From assembly GCA_024752435.1 (NCBI GenBank), contig CP103038.1, forward strand, positions 1 through 64,000: a stretch of DNA of 64,000 nucleotides, read 5' to 3'. Below, in pieces: positions 11,106 through 22,100 of the stretch. How positions within the stretch are numbered: position 1 is the stretch's first letter; the number at the start of each line of letters is the position of its first letter. The position numbers and the translations under genes were made by a program. The DNA comes from Allantophomopsis cytisporea (Eukaryota > Ascomycota > Leotiomycetes > Phacidiales > Phacidiaceae). The notes beneath the pieces were generated by a model. The model did not search any database. It was not told the DNA's origin and was given only the letters and a program-made list of their open reading frames with translations.

Positions 11106-11275
11106 AACTAAAGTATACATAAATGGAAAGTATATTTTCCCTTTATTAGAATTTATTTGATATGTCACATCCGTAACTTTGTAACTCGGTGAATTGTTTC
11201 TTGACTAATTGATCAGTTCTTACTTTACTTTATAATAGTTAGTTATTATAACACCTATACTAAATATTATTATAA
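11106..11275 (-). pseudogene. Fragment of the atp6 5' coding region
   Basis: About 165 bases resemble atp6 exon 1 at 15392-15560. The shared stretches include AAAGTATACATAAATGGAAAGTATATTT (given here as AAAGTATACATAAATG and GGAAAGTATATTT) and TTTCTTGACTAATTGATCA on the plus strand. Identity is clearly lower than for the atp6 tail fragment at 13356, and indels break the frame. The second copy is 57316-57485. Confidence 0.8.
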
Positions 11276-11306
11276 AGCTTAAATATAATATAATATCAGT
11301 AAAAAG

Positions 11307-11380
11307 AATTCCCATCCGAGACTTGAACTTGGATCCAGATATTAGAAGTATCTTGCTCTACCATTAAGCTAATGAGAGTT
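11307..11380 (-). tRNA. trnR: tRNA-Arg (UCU)
   Basis: Acceptor AACTCTC pairing with GGGAATT (one mismatch), anticodon stem AGATA/TATCT around CTTCTAA (anticodon UCU), T-loop TTCAAGT. The second copy is at 57518-57591. Confidence 0.88.
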
Positions 11381-12009
11381 ATTTTTTTTTTTAGAAGGGT
11401 TTTCTCAACGTAGCTGAAAATATACTTTATCAATTTAAAGTATTCAATGCTTTTATAAACATAGCTGGAATAAAAGTAATAACTTTATTAATTATTATTA
11501 TCTGATTTCATTTTATAGCACGATCTCCACGAATTCTGTTTATTGATAGTAAAACTCTTGGTATATACAATAAAATTAATTAATGTACCGTAGTTTAATT
11601 AATACAGTTCCTGCGTAGTGATTGGGAGGGCTACTTACTTATGTAATAGGTTTTCATCTATAATGCATTCTTTTATATTTAACTGTGCAAATAGCATCGA
11701 AGGCTTATAAGATTGTTCAATAGTAAAGCTATCATTATTTAATGATTAAAATAAAGTAACCTTAGATTTTTCACATACAATCTAAATCAGAGTTATACAA
11801 AACATTTTAAGAATTACCTGTAAATTCGATAGCTTTTAGCGAAGTGGCAACCACTGAGTGAAAATCTATCTCATATATACAGTCTTTTTACAAAAACTCT
11901 AACAGATAATATAATGAAATATAATATCATTCATATAAATAATTAGCCCACAATCATCACTACTAGGCTTCGCCTTTCGATAGTTGGGCCCATAAAAAAG
12001 GGTATTTTT
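11381..12009. other. Spacer without a recognised gene
   Basis: About 630 bases with no cloverleaf or coding pattern that I can support. I looked for the conserved pieces of a mitochondrial RNase P RNA and did not find them convincingly. A hairpin (TAGCTTTTAGCGAAGTGGCAACCAC region, 11828-11860) is the only obvious structure. Confidence 0.4.
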
Positions 12010-12282
12010 TTAGGCAGAAGGATGGTAATCTTGAACACTATACTTAAATAGATAAAGAAAGAATATATATTTTAAAAATATACTGTTAATATCATATACT
12101 TTATTAAATGAGTAATTACTTTCATTAATTGTAACATTACGTGATTCATCTTTAATCACTATACAGGGATTTTGTACACTATTAACTGAAAGAGGTCTGT
12201 CGGAAGCAAAATATCTAAAATATTTAGCGGAATTTTTACCTATACCAGATATAAAGTAGTAACCGTAACCCCCTTTTTTAGG
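12010..12282 (-). pseudogene. Open frame of about 90 codons without a start, unknown
   Basis: Opens after a TAG and reads to a TAA. The composition is protein-like (YFISGIGKNSAKYFRYFAS, then PLSVNSVQNPCIVIKDESRN). No ATG is available and a G-run at its 5' end differs between the two copies (GGGGG against GGGG), so the true frame upstream is uncertain. I do not recognise the family. It may be the tail of a lost intron or plasmid ORF. The counterpart is near 58221-58490. Confidence 0.35.
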
Positions 12283-12540
12283 CTAGAATAACCGCGAAGC
12301 TTACCTAAAGTTAGTGGGGCTACGCCTTATGAATTCTTTATTATCTTTTTCATTTTCAATTCTTGATTGTATCTGTATCAGTTGGTATCATTTACAGCGA
12401 AACTGCACTTTTACCCATTAGCAAAATCGGTGATTTCATCTCTTATCTCTTTCCATGCTTTTTTTTGAAAAAAAACTGGGGAAGCTTCCCTTATTTTAGA
12501 ATCACTCCCTAAAGTCAAGATAAAGCAAGGAAAATTGGAG

Positions 12541-12685
12541 ATGATGATTAGTTTTATAGTTTTCTTACTTATTTTTTATCTTAAATAAAAAAAAAAAGAA
12601 TTCCAAAACTTATCCCCATGTTTTCCCCCGCAGTTCTTTCCCTTACTTACAGTAAGGGAAAAAGATGGAAAACATGGAAGAATTT
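12541..12685. repeat. AT hairpin followed by GC-capped double hairpin
   Basis: The stretch TTCTTACTTATTTTTTATC...AAAAGAATTCCAAAACTTA is followed by a nested inverted repeat. That repeat is CCATGTTTTCC...GGAAAACATGG enclosing TTTCCCTTACTTAC/AGTAAGGGAAA. The first part recurs at 16675-16730 and, altered, at 29655-29705. The second recurs inside the cox1 intron-7 ORF (30597-30650). This is a dispersed palindromic element. The counterpart is 58750-58890. Confidence 0.75.
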
Positions 12686-13049
12686 AATATAGTTTGGACA
12701 CCTTTAAGCCGGTTCCTGTAAGAGTTATTAGTCTAAATTAAGGCTTAACATAGGCTTGTAGGTTAGCAATCATATCATACTATACATAATATACCAGATT
12801 CCAGCAAAGCATCCTTAGAAAAAAATAAATAAGGGAAGCATTGAAAGGCATACATATATATTTAGTTAAAAATATCTTTTCTATTTTCTGTTTAATACCA
12901 AAGTTTTTACTTTTGCACTCAGAATTTATGTGCATATGTCTAATAAGCGCCGGACTTTCCTGTGCTATATCTATATAATATAGCACTTATACTCTTAGTG
13001 TCACAATATATAAAACATTAATATAAGTAGCCAACTGCTACTTAAAAAT

Positions 13050-13128
13050 GAGATACGGGGTAGTCGAACTCCGTTTTTTTTTTATCTGCAATGAAAGTAT
13101 ATAACAATCTACTGTATATCACCATCCC
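13050..13128 (-). pseudogene. Degenerate tRNA-Cys-like copy
   Basis: Follows the order of the real trnC (24586-24656). It has a 5' strand GGGATGG, a GTAGAT block and the anticodon loop TTGCAGA. The T-arm GAGTTCGACTACCCC and the 3' end ATCTC follow. The anticodon stem no longer pairs and a run of A/T replaces the variable region. The run length differs between the copies (second at 59258-59335). Most likely a decayed duplicate. Confidence 0.55.
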
Positions 13129-13210
13129 TTATATATTTTTTTATATAAAAGTATCTATAAGTGATATATTTATTTACGTGGTTTCATATAAAGATATAAA
13201 ATTTAATATT

Positions 13211-13278
13211 AGCCCCAGAGGGGCTCGAACCCTCGTAACGATGAAAACATTATGTCTTAACCATTTGACTATAAGGCC
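13211..13278 (-). tRNA. trnE: tRNA-Glu (UUC)
   Basis: Acceptor GGCCTTA/TGGGGCT, anticodon stem TAATG/CGTTA around TTTTCAT (anticodon UUC), T-stem GAGGG/CCCTC with loop TTCGAGC. The second copy is at 59418-59485. Confidence 0.9.
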
Positions 13279-13355
13279 TTATGTATTTAGGTTATAATAG
13301 ATTATAACCTAGCTACATAAGCACAATAAATTATAGACAACTAGACCCGGGGGGG

Positions 13356-13457
13356 GGCTATAATAAAGGCTAAAGGAATTAAACCTAAAAAGAAGAATAT
13401 AATACCTGAAGCCATAATATTGTACGTGAAACCAGCTAAGATACTTAATAGCATGTA
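13356..13457 (-). pseudogene. Duplicate fragment of the atp6 3' exon
   Basis: About 100 bases almost identical (three or four differences) to atp6 exon 2 at 14214-14315, covering the MLLNILAGFTYNIM...FSG part. Both ends are abrupt: a G-run at 13350-13357 and a stop-bearing flank at 13457. The close match implies a recent duplication or ongoing gene conversion. It lies 150 bases downstream of the 104-codon ORF. The second copy is 59563-59664. Confidence 0.92.
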
Positions 13458-13605
13458 TTAGAGCAATATAGTACTACCTTACTCTGTTAATAGTCAACAT
13501 TCTATCTAGTATACCTCTTAGTTGAGTTTCGTATTGAGTATTTAAACTTCGTATAAGTCTTTCTTTTTCTTTTTATGGTACAAGCAGCCAAAATAAAAAA
13601 AAAAA

Positions 13606-13920
13606 TTAAGCCAACTCGAATTCAGCTTGTATACGTTTGTCGATACCACATTTTAAGTCTGAAATAACTCCTAATTTTCTACCCAGATTTTCTGCATCTG
13701 GGTGTTGTCTAGGAACTAGATAACTTGAACCTGATTCTAAAATACAACCATTATCTGTAATTAGACGCATAAATTGAGCGTCTAATTCAGCACATTTAGC
13801 CACTAAGTAATTTAGACTTTCTAAAAGATTGGCAACTTCTTGTAATAATTCTGTCATTGTCATGTTTAATTTATATAATATTCTATGCAATACAGGTAAA
13901 AATACACTGTATAATGTCAT
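13606..13920 (-). CDS. Unknown 104-codon ORF behind atp6
   Basis: ATG to TAA, identical in both copies. A second ATG at residue 20 (MTMTELLQEVANLLES) could be the real start. The protein is helical and has no membrane segment or known motif. Its C-terminal half (LGRKLGVISDLKCGIDK) resembles the ISNRLGIVDRLINN region of the 139-codon ORF behind cox1, and both have a TD.G element before it. This suggests one family, which is my inference. It sits between intact atp6 (195 bases upstream) and a duplicate scrap of the atp6 3' exon (downstream). That arrangement fits insertion of a unit at the atp6 3' end. Confidence 0.6.
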   Translation of the reverse strand: MTLYSVFLPVLHRILYKLNMTMTELLQEVANLLESLNYLVAKCAELDAQFMRLITDNGCILESGSSYLVPRQHPDAENLGRKLGVISDLKCGIDKRIQAEFELA

Positions 13921-14114
13921 AATTTTAGGACTACCGTAACAGTTAGGATAAGTTTAGAACATTCCGCTACCAATGAACCCTCATAGCATTTATTGGATTA
14001 TAAGCGTATTAAACGATAAATACCTAATGTTACGGTTTTTATGGTAAAACTAAACCAGATTTCCTTAACCAAGATCTAGTCCATTCTGGATGCCACTCTA
14101 GATAGAACCTTTTA

Positions 14115-15695
14115 TTAGTGTAGATCTAATCCATCTTTTATGTAAGAAGAAGTTAAAACTACAAATACTTGTGCTTGTATAAAGGCAATCCCTAATTCTA
14201 ATCCAGAAAAGGCTATAATAAAGGCTAAAGGAATTAAACCTAAAAAGAAGAATATAATACCTGAAGTCATAATATTGTACGTGAAACCTGCTAAGATATT
14301 TAATAGCATGTGACCTGATAAACGTAATTCACAAATTTATCCTAATTTATTCCACCTTGTAAAGTTCATGTGATTAACCAAAGTAATCTTAAACTAATTT
14401 AAACAAATATATACCCTTAAAAGGTTTAGTTCTAGCTCCGCCCCCCATCTTTTCTCTATGAGAAAAGAAGGGGGGCGGGGCGTGGAACCAATGGATCCCC
14501 CTCCTTCGGAGGAGGGAATCCATTAGTTCTATTTTCTTTTAAGTATAAAGATATACACCAATAGAAGGGTATATTGTAACCTCCTTAGTTTCAACTATCC
14601 TTTATTTAAAGGTGTTTACAAGGCTACTCCACTATTAATGATATAATAGAATAGAGTGTATAAGTATATAAGTCCTTATACATAACCATAATATGATGAT
14701 TTACCAATAGCTCCCTTTAAATCTTTTTTTGCATGCAAAAAAAGATACAAAGAAGGAGTAATATCATAAAATAAGGAAAGGCTATTGTGATATCTTTAAT
14801 CTTGAGTTACTTAATTTCTCCCAAGAACCGGTTTCCCGGCGACTAGAGTACACCTTATCATTATACTTAAAATAATGCTTTATAATTAAACTTAATATAA
14901 TGAAAGAACCGTCTACTCGTTGCTCTTTTACAGACAATGTCTGACTTAGATCCGCGATCACCCATTTCTATTGCTAGAATCTCTAATGATATTACTATAC
15001 CCTGAGGCATTAATCAGGCCGGACAAGAAGTTTCCTTCTTATCTTTAGTTATTAGAGCTTTAGGGCTTCCCCGGAGTTTGGCTCTTTTACACATAAAGAG
15101 TGAAAAACCTACTCTCCTCTTAATATGTTTGCCGCTAATCTCAATCCAAGTGAGATGTTTCTAGCTAAGTATGAGATAAACTCGATTATAACTAATAAAG
15201 GTAATAAGGCTAAAGGGCAACCAGCAGGTACTAGTAAAGAAAAGAATTCTAAACCGTGTTTTTGGAATCCTAAAAAGTTGCACCTAAAACGATAGTGAAA
15301 CTAAGAGAAAAAGTTAACACAAAATGACTTGTAGATGCAAAACTGTACGGAACCAGACCTATCAAATTATTTATTAAAATAAAAATAAATAAAGTATACA
15401 TAAATGGAAAGTATATTTGTCCTTTATTAGGGTTTATTTGATTTGTTACAATACTATGAACAGTGGCATAGATCGTTTCTTGACTAATTGATCAATTATT
15501 ACTTACTACTTTATTGTAATTAGTTGTTAAAACACTTAAACCGAATATTATAATACCGGCCATAGTTAAATACAACCCGATATTCGTTAATGATAAGTGT
15601 AAATTGGCTAAGACAGGTGCATCTAAACTTAATAGGTTTCTTATTTCGAACTGATCCAAAGGACTAGTTATTTCTGTGAATAAATTATTTGTCAT
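14115..15695 (-). CDS. atp6: ATP synthase subunit 6, two exons
   Basis: The a subunit of F0. Exons at 15125..15695 and 14115..14322, with a splice inside the Ile codon of NILSGHM. U precedes the intron and G ends it. The spliced product is 259 residues in the second copy. In this copy exon 1 is one base short (A-run near 15277) and the frame slips, which is taken as a read error. Conserved features are the GLRLAAN helix with the essential Arg and the C-terminal EL.IAFIQAQVFVVL helix with Gln. TGA encodes Trp at NNWSIS. The N-terminus MTNNLFTEITSPLDQFEI is typical of filamentous ascomycetes. Confidence 0.95.
14323..15124 (-). mobile_element. Group I intron of atp6, no endonuclease ORF
   Basis: 802 bases. 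The core lies in the 5' part (14830-15090). It shares long blocks with cox3 intron 2 and cox1 intron 6: CCAAACTCCGGGGAAGCCC, GATCGCGGATCTAAGTCAGA, and TGTAAAAGAGCAACGAGTAG followed by ACGGTTC. No ORF of useful size is present. The 3' half holds a double hairpin with a GC-rich stem (14431-14527; GCCCCCCATC, AGAAAAG/CTTTTCT, and GATCCCCCTCC/GGAGGGAATC). Together these suggest a minimal ribozyme that spreads or is spread without its own endonuclease. The second copy is 60534-61334. Confidence 0.85.
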
Positions 15696-15952
15696 GATAT
15701 TTTTTTTTTATCTTACTGTGATTTTTGTTTAAAGATTGTTACAATAATAGAAAGCGAGATAAGGTATATGCTATTCTATTAATACTATTGGTTATACCAA
15801 GAATTTTTAGGGTTCTTTTTATTATTTTTTTTTTAGTCCCGGCCCCCCATCACATTGTGATGGGGGTTGTGACTGAGAGAAGCGCATGAAATAAAAAAAA
15901 AAAAATTAATGAAAAAGAAATTATGCTTTTATTATACCATTATACCAAGTAA
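15696..15952. other. Spacer atp8-atp6 with GC-capped hairpin
   Basis: Contains CCCCCATCAC-ATT-GTGATGGGGG at about 15843-15868 inside otherwise AT-rich spacer. The same stem motif (CCCCATCAC..GTGATGGGG) recurs at 32700-32720 within cox1 intron 6. Confidence 0.6.
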
Positions 15953-16099
15953 TTATAATTTACTTATAAATACACGAGTTAAAAATAAACGAACAAATCT
16001 TGGTAATACATACTTTGAAAACACGTAGATCATTACTACAAGTAATATAAAAGCAAAAGTTACTTGATTAATAAAATAAAAAGGTACTAATTGAGGCAT
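15953..16099 (-). CDS. atp8: ATP synthase subunit 8
   Basis: 48 residues, ATG to TAA. MPQLVPFYFINQVTF is the usual start, followed by one hydrophobic helix (about residues 10-30) and a basic C-terminus (LPRFVRLFLTRVFISKL). It is a small stator protein of F0 in the inner membrane. It precedes atp6 in transcription, as in most ascomycetes, with 257 bases between them. Confidence 0.96.
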   Translation of the reverse strand: MPQLVPFYFINQVTFAFILLVVMIYVFSKYVLPRFVRLFLTRVFISKL

Positions 16100-17327
16100 T
16101 TTAATTGTCTTTTTTTATTAAATGCTTTCATAGCAAAAACTATTACTTATGCACCATTATCACATTTACCTACTATGATTCGCTTTGTACAAATATCCGT
16201 AGTTAAGGGTGAACCAAAAAAGAGGTTAAAAAAAATTATAAATGTTTAAAGGTTAATAAGATAATGAAAAGAAAAGATGTTCAGCATTATTTACTATAGA
16301 AAAAAGTATTTCTACTGGAAAAGATATATTTTCCTATTATTTTTTTTAATGCTTTTGATTATTTTTATAACTAAAAATAATCAGAAGCACGCATTAAAAA
16401 GGGAAGCGAGGACCTTACCATGTTTTTCAGAAGGTACCCTGCACAGGAAGAGCCTAAAAAAGGGTGTTTTTTTTGCATTTCCTTATTTTTTTTATTATTA
16501 AAAATAATAAAAAAAAAATAAGTAGCTGAGCGTAAAAGTTATAAGTACTATATTTAAAGATATTGTAAGAAAACTATCTACTATGGTTAGATCTATATTT
16601 GTAAGATCTATGAGATTAGACAAATTTACTACCAGTAAATTTTAAATTAATACCTCTAAACATTAGTTCATAGTTTTCTTACTTATTTTTTATCTTAAAT
16701 AAAAAAATAATTCCAAAACTTAGCCACCAAGGTGGCTGAACCTGCCCCCCCCCCTTTTTTTCATAAAGAAAAAAGGGGGGGGGGCAGGAAGCTTCCATTA
16801 TTTAACATGACATTAGAGAAAGTCTTTATTGTATTTGTAAATACAATAGTATTACCTTGGTTAAACATAATAAACAGTACTTTTATAAATATAGATCTCA
16901 CCTATCGAACACTGTGTAGGATAAATCTTTAAATAAGCATGTGCAACATTATTTAACCTACAGCTTCATTCTCAATCTCCTACCATTAAAATAACAAAAT
17001 TTCCTTTTACAGCTAATATTTTCCCCATAAATGGGGAAAGAAGGAGTGCGCAGCTTGGTTTAAACCAAGCTGCGCACTCCTTCGGTGAATAAAATTTAAA
17101 AATATTTAGTATAGAATGACCTAGATATTAAAACAAATCTGGGTTATTTTATAGAAAATGACATGCTGTACTAACCTCTTTTCTAGATAGATTCAAGATG
17201 GGCATTAACCAAGCCTTCACTACCGCAGATGTTAATATAACTTGATCAAGAGTCAGCATAGCAGGGTTTAATCATTTTTTTTTTATTACAGCTATGCGTC
17301 GAAAAAAAAAACAGAAAGATCAGGAAC
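16100..17327. other. 1.2 kb spacer between nad4 and atp8 with palindromes
   Basis: No gene recognised. It holds an AT palindrome near 16485-16520, a copy of the AT hairpin repeat (16675-16730) followed by GCCACC-AAG-GTGGC, and a C9/G9 hairpin (about 16743-16790). A perfect 44-base inverted repeat lies at 17040-17083. Plus-strand frames such as 16277-16501 and 16732-16932 run through these hairpins and do not look like genes. Confidence 0.6.
17040..17083. repeat. Perfect 44-base palindrome
   Basis: Two 22-base arms meet at GGTTTAAACC with no loop; each arm is GAAGGAGTGCGCAGCTTGGT plus TT. It is GC-rich against an AT-rich background and identical in the second copy (63251-63294). It may be an extruded cruciform, a promoter or origin element, or one of the mobile hairpins. 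The sequence alone does not decide. Confidence 0.85.
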
Positions 17328-18794
17328 TTATGGAGAATTATAGATTAAAGTTGAAACTGAGTAATGTAAACCATCTAATATTGGGGCAGGGTATATACCT
17401 AGTACAACCGTGAATGTTACTAATATAAATAACAATAAGAATTCTCTCTTGTTCAAGTCAGGAATGTTAGCAGATATATGTTTAGAAAGAACACCACCAA
17501 ACGCTATTCTATTATATAAAAAGATAGTATATGCAGCTGAAAATACTATAGAAGAACTAGCTAAAAAACCTAATAAAGGTAATCTCTCGAAAGCTCCGCA
17601 TAGTGATAAAAATTCACCCACGAAATTTAAAGTTAACGGTGTTCCCATATTACCTAAACATAGTATAAAGAATAAGATAGAGAAAAGAGGCATTATTTGT
17701 GTCATTCCTCTATAGTACGTTATTAATCTAGTATGTGTTCTGTCATATAAAATACCACCCGCACATATAAATAATCCTGGAGATACTAGTCCGTGAGCTA
17801 GACCTAGAAGTATTGCACCTTCTATACCTTGAATACTATTACTAAATGACCCCATTAAATATATAGCAGCATGACCAACAGAAGAATAAGCGATAATTTC
17901 TTTTATGTCTATTGTACGTAAAGTACTTAGACTAGCATAAATAACAGTAATCACCCCTAATAAATAAACGACATATGTTAAATCTAAAGAAGCTTTAGGC
18001 AATATAGGTAAAAGTAGTCTAAATACACCGTATAAACTTAGTTTTAAAACTATACCCGCAAGAATAATACTTCCACCTAAAGGTGACTCAACATGAGCCT
18101 TTAATAATCACCCGTTAACGAACATTAAGGGAGTTTTAACTGCAAATGCGATAAATATACCATAAAATAAAAATAATTGTGTAGAGTAATTAAAATTAGT
18201 TTTAAATAAGGCATCGAAATCTGTAGTACCCATTATAGAAGACATAGTAAGAATAGATAATAATAAGAATAAGGATCCTAATAATGTATATAAAAATAGG
18301 TAAAAACTAGCTCTTACTTTATTACTTGATCCAAATAATCCTATTAATAAAAATAAAGGAGGTAAGATACTTTCAAAAAAGATGTAAAACAATAATATAT
18401 CTAAAACTAAAAAAACTGCTAATAATAAAGTTTCTAATAACAATACTATTATAACATAAGATCTTACATTATCACTTATAGATGTTCAATTAGATAACAG
18501 TGCTATTGGCATTATTATAGTTGTTAATAGTACAAAATAAATAGACAAACCATCCACACCTAAATAAAAATCATATGAACTTATCTGGTGATATTCTTGT
18601 ACAAATTGAAATTGATTACTACTAAAATCGAATAGTATAAATACTATTAAAGAAACAAATAAATTAACTATAGATGTAGTTAATGCAGTGGTTTTAATAC
18701 GTCTTATGTTTAAAGCGGATAGCTCATAAGACATACCAGTAGATATAATAAATATACCCGCTATAGGTATTAATAATAAAAGTAAAAGTAACAT
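17328..18794 (-). CDS. nad4: NADH dehydrogenase subunit 4
   Basis: 488 residues in one uninterrupted frame with TGA as Trp, ATG start (MLLLLLLLIPIAGIF). It is an antiporter-like proton-pumping subunit of the complex I membrane arm. Conserved features are the LLETLLLAVFLVLDILLFYIFFE helix with Glu, the NGWLLKAHVESPLGGSIILAG block with the key Lys and Glu, and AYSSVGHAAIYLMG. No intron. It lies between nad1 (316 bases upstream) and atp8. The second copy is cut by the window end. Confidence 0.98.
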
Positions 18795-19109
18795 GTATTA
18801 TATATTTTAATGATAAATAAATTTCCCGACGGATCAAATATAAAACTCTGATCTTTACATTCACTATATAGGGCTGATCTAGTCAAAACCCAATAGATAA
18901 AAAAGGCCATAACGAATAAATCCTTCTACTATCTAAAACTTAATGACTTTTTTTTGCCAACCAGTGCTTAATGTTTTTTAGATTATTGGTTCTTTTTAAT
19001 TTTTTTTCTTTATTACATAAAGAAAAAAAAAAACAAAAAAAGAATAGAGGGCAGATAATAAATTTTATTACTTTGCACTGCTAAAGAATATATACAAAAA
19101 TAAGATATA
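18795..19109. other. Spacer between nad1 and nad4
   Basis: AT-rich with an A/T hairpin (TTTTTTTTCTTTATTAC...AAAGAAAAAAAAAAAC, 19003-19034). No gene seen. Confidence 0.4.
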
Positions 19110-22100
19110 TTAAAGTAAATTGATATTTGAAGGTATTATCTCAAAACTATATAATATACAAGGAACTAAAATAACAAAGGCAATAACTATTGGTAATAAG
19201 ACAGTTCAACAGAAGGACATTAATTGATCATAACGGATTCTAGGGAAAGAAGCTCTAGCTCATATGAAAACGAAAATCAATATACAAGCTTTTACTCCTA
19301 AACTAAGTCCATATAATAATCCTTCTAATAAAGGATCTGATAATAAGCTATCATTTTTGTAGATATTCTCTATATAGAAATCAAAATCAACATATTGAAT
19401 TAAACTAAATAGAGGTAAATAATCAAATAAATAACCACCTAAAAATAATATACTAGCTAATATACAAATTAATACTATACTAGCATATTCAGCTAAGAAG
19501 AAGAAAACAAATATAACCGCGGCGTGTTCTGTCATAAAACCACTAACAAGCTCTGATTCCAAAATATGTAGTACATGTGTAAACACACTGTAAACACTAT
19601 TTATTATTTACTTTAAAACGAAATGTTTTATTGTAAATAAGGCCTGAATTTAAATACTTTCCTACAGTTACTCATCTTTTCCCAGCGAAGCTGGGAAAAG
19701 AAGATATGTTTAAATGTTTGGCTAATTCTACGTTATTTTTAAAGTTTAAAACGAGATTGTCATTTAAATCATAAATACCTAGCCCATTGTTTACTCATCT
19801 TATCACTAATACTTTGTCTAGTTAAGAGGCTATGTTCTTTACCAAACATTGGATTTAATTCTCCGGGTTTACTGATTAACACACGTGCTTCAGCTGTATG
19901 TGTTTTACCGTACATAGGATGATTAGATTTGTCTTCATATCATTTTAACATTTTTAATTTAGCTTCGTCTGTATGTTTATAATGTTTTTTTTTTATTATT
20001 ATAAATAATAATAAAAAAAAAAAAACAGCAAGACTAGTAGCTGTTCGTTTAAAATTATACAAATTGAATAAAGAATACTTTTCAATATAACTAGTTTCTA
20101 AGTCAGTTAAAGCTTTTTGACTAACTAATTTATTGTCATATGTAAAATATTCAAATACACCAAAGTTAAATTTATCTAAACCATATTTTAGTATAGCATT
20201 TTGTAATGCTATGTTAGATTTTTTATTAGAAAGATGTTCGATAAATCTTAGATATAAATCTTTAGCACTACCTATGTATAGTTTACCATTAACTGTGTTT
20301 ATAAAACAATAAACACCACTTTTATTTTTTAATACTTCACGATAAGACAAAACTATTTGATTGTCCTCTAAACTATTAAATACTATAATTGGTGTGGGTA
20401 ATGATGAAAAAGAAGGTGAAGATGAGTTAGACGAAGTAGAATAACTTCTTTTTGTAGTTGTATTTATACATCTGTAACCTCTATTGTTATTAAAGGGTAA
20501 TGATTTCAGATTTTAGTACTACTCCTACATTTACATGCAAGTTTGGACTATATCTTATTAAACTAGTATCAACCGGTTTAATGATCGCATATAGTCTCTG
20601 AGGATCCCATTAAGATAATCTAATATTATCGTCTGGTTTCCTGCTGATTGTCCTATTTTTCTAATAGGGTTTTCCAGCAAATAGCGATCTTTTATGAAGC
20701 CAAATCATATTTGGTTAGTCAATAGCTTCAGCTAAATCAAAAGGAGGTCTATTAGTTTCTGCAATAGACCCTATAAAGAATATTATAAATATCGGAAATA
20801 ACGGTATTATAAATCAAATAGCTCTTTGAGCTTCTATATTAACCGTAAGATTTAAACTACCAGTTAACATAATAACTAATAATATGGCAGAACTTAGAAT
20901 TAATTCATAACTAATTAATTGAGCTGTACTTCTAAGTGAACCTAAAAAAGCATATTTACTATTAGCACTTCATCCGGCTAATAGTATTCCATATGTAGCT
21001 AAAGAAGATACTGCTAACATATAAAGTATACCTAAATTAAAATCACTTATTGCTAATCCTGGACCATACGGTACCACAGCATATCCTAATAATGCAAAGA
21101 TTAATGTTATTATAGGACCAAGGAAAAATAATATTAAATTAGCTTGTGTAGGTGAAACATACTCTTTTAAAAGTAGTTTTAAGGCATCTGCAACTTTTGA
21201 AGCCATTTAGTTGGATTTTACTCCATTCTACTATTAAACTCTTATACCTCGTATTTCTACGAGGAGTAGACTATATCATCCTCTTTCTATTTCCTTTAAA
21301 ATTAGATTAAAAAGATGTAAAACGTGTAGTCGTTGAGGATCCCTGTATTATATTTTGACTTAAATATCTAATGAATTTAAGAAACATATAAAAAGGTTTC
21401 CTGCTGATTGTCCTAAGATTTTAATATTAGGAGTTTCCAGCATATAGTTTTATTTGCATATAAATATAAAGGAATACCAGCTACGCTGTTAAATATAAGG
21501 AATGATATTAAGATATTTCCTTTTTTTTTTATTTATATGGCACTTGCATTCATAAATCCAATTATCATTTTAAATTATACAATTTAATGGTATAAGCCGT
21601 AAAAGAATTAAATAGAAAGAATTAAACTTATTAATATTGTTTTTATCTTTTTTCCTTAGTTACTGTAAGGGAAAAGAATAAAATAGTAAATCTTTATATG
21701 ATTCGCTGGTATCAATAATTTTACTTATTTTTTTTGTAGTAATACCTAAATCAGTTGATGCTTTAAGCTTTGAAACATAAGTAGGTGAATTTTCATTTAT
21801 TAATACAAGATTTTCACCTTCTTTTTTATAAACTCAAACAGCAGTAGTAACATTTTTCGCTGGCATTCATGCAAGACCTTTAGGTCTTGCATGAATGCAG
21901 GTTAAATTATTTAAAAGTTCATCTCTTACAGTAACACTAAGTTCTGAACTGAAAAAATAAACCCAGATACCATTTTTATTAACTGCGGATCTAGTATCTA
22001 AGTTCGATAATATAGCCCGATAATCCACATTAAAATGATCCCCGGTTTTTTTCATACTATTAAAAGGTGAGTTATTAATTAATTTAAGTGTTTTAGCTTC

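Larger units (their letters stand above)
1..17789. repeat. First copy of the part of a 46.2 kb unit seen twice in the window
   Basis: This stretch returns at 46199-64000 in the same orientation, gene for gene. The offset drifts from 46198 at the left edge to 46211 near position 17328. It steps by 1-3 bases at homopolymers and short repeats, for example near 2213, 2570, 5258, 7745, 9172 and 15277. I saw almost no substitutions. That is the signature of two noisy reads through one molecule, not of two diverged loci. The most economical reading is a circular or concatemeric molecule of about 46.2 kb. Features here are therefore the same genes as in 46199-64000. Confidence 0.95.

Noticed and set aside
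11400..12000. Possible mitochondrial RNase P RNA
   Set aside because: I could not find the conserved core elements; only one local hairpin.
12780..12986. 68-codon minus-strand frame
   Set aside because: No conserved features; its ends differ between the two copies because of indels (counterpart 58976-59194).
16277..16501. Plus-strand 74-codon open frame, hydrophobic N-terminus
   Set aside because: Hydrophobicity comes from AT-rich palindromes (TTTTTATT runs); run lengths and the end differ between the two copies.
16732..16932. Plus-strand 66-codon open frame
   Set aside because: Its start runs through a C9/G9 hairpin and the rest lacks conserved features; neighbours are all on the minus strand.
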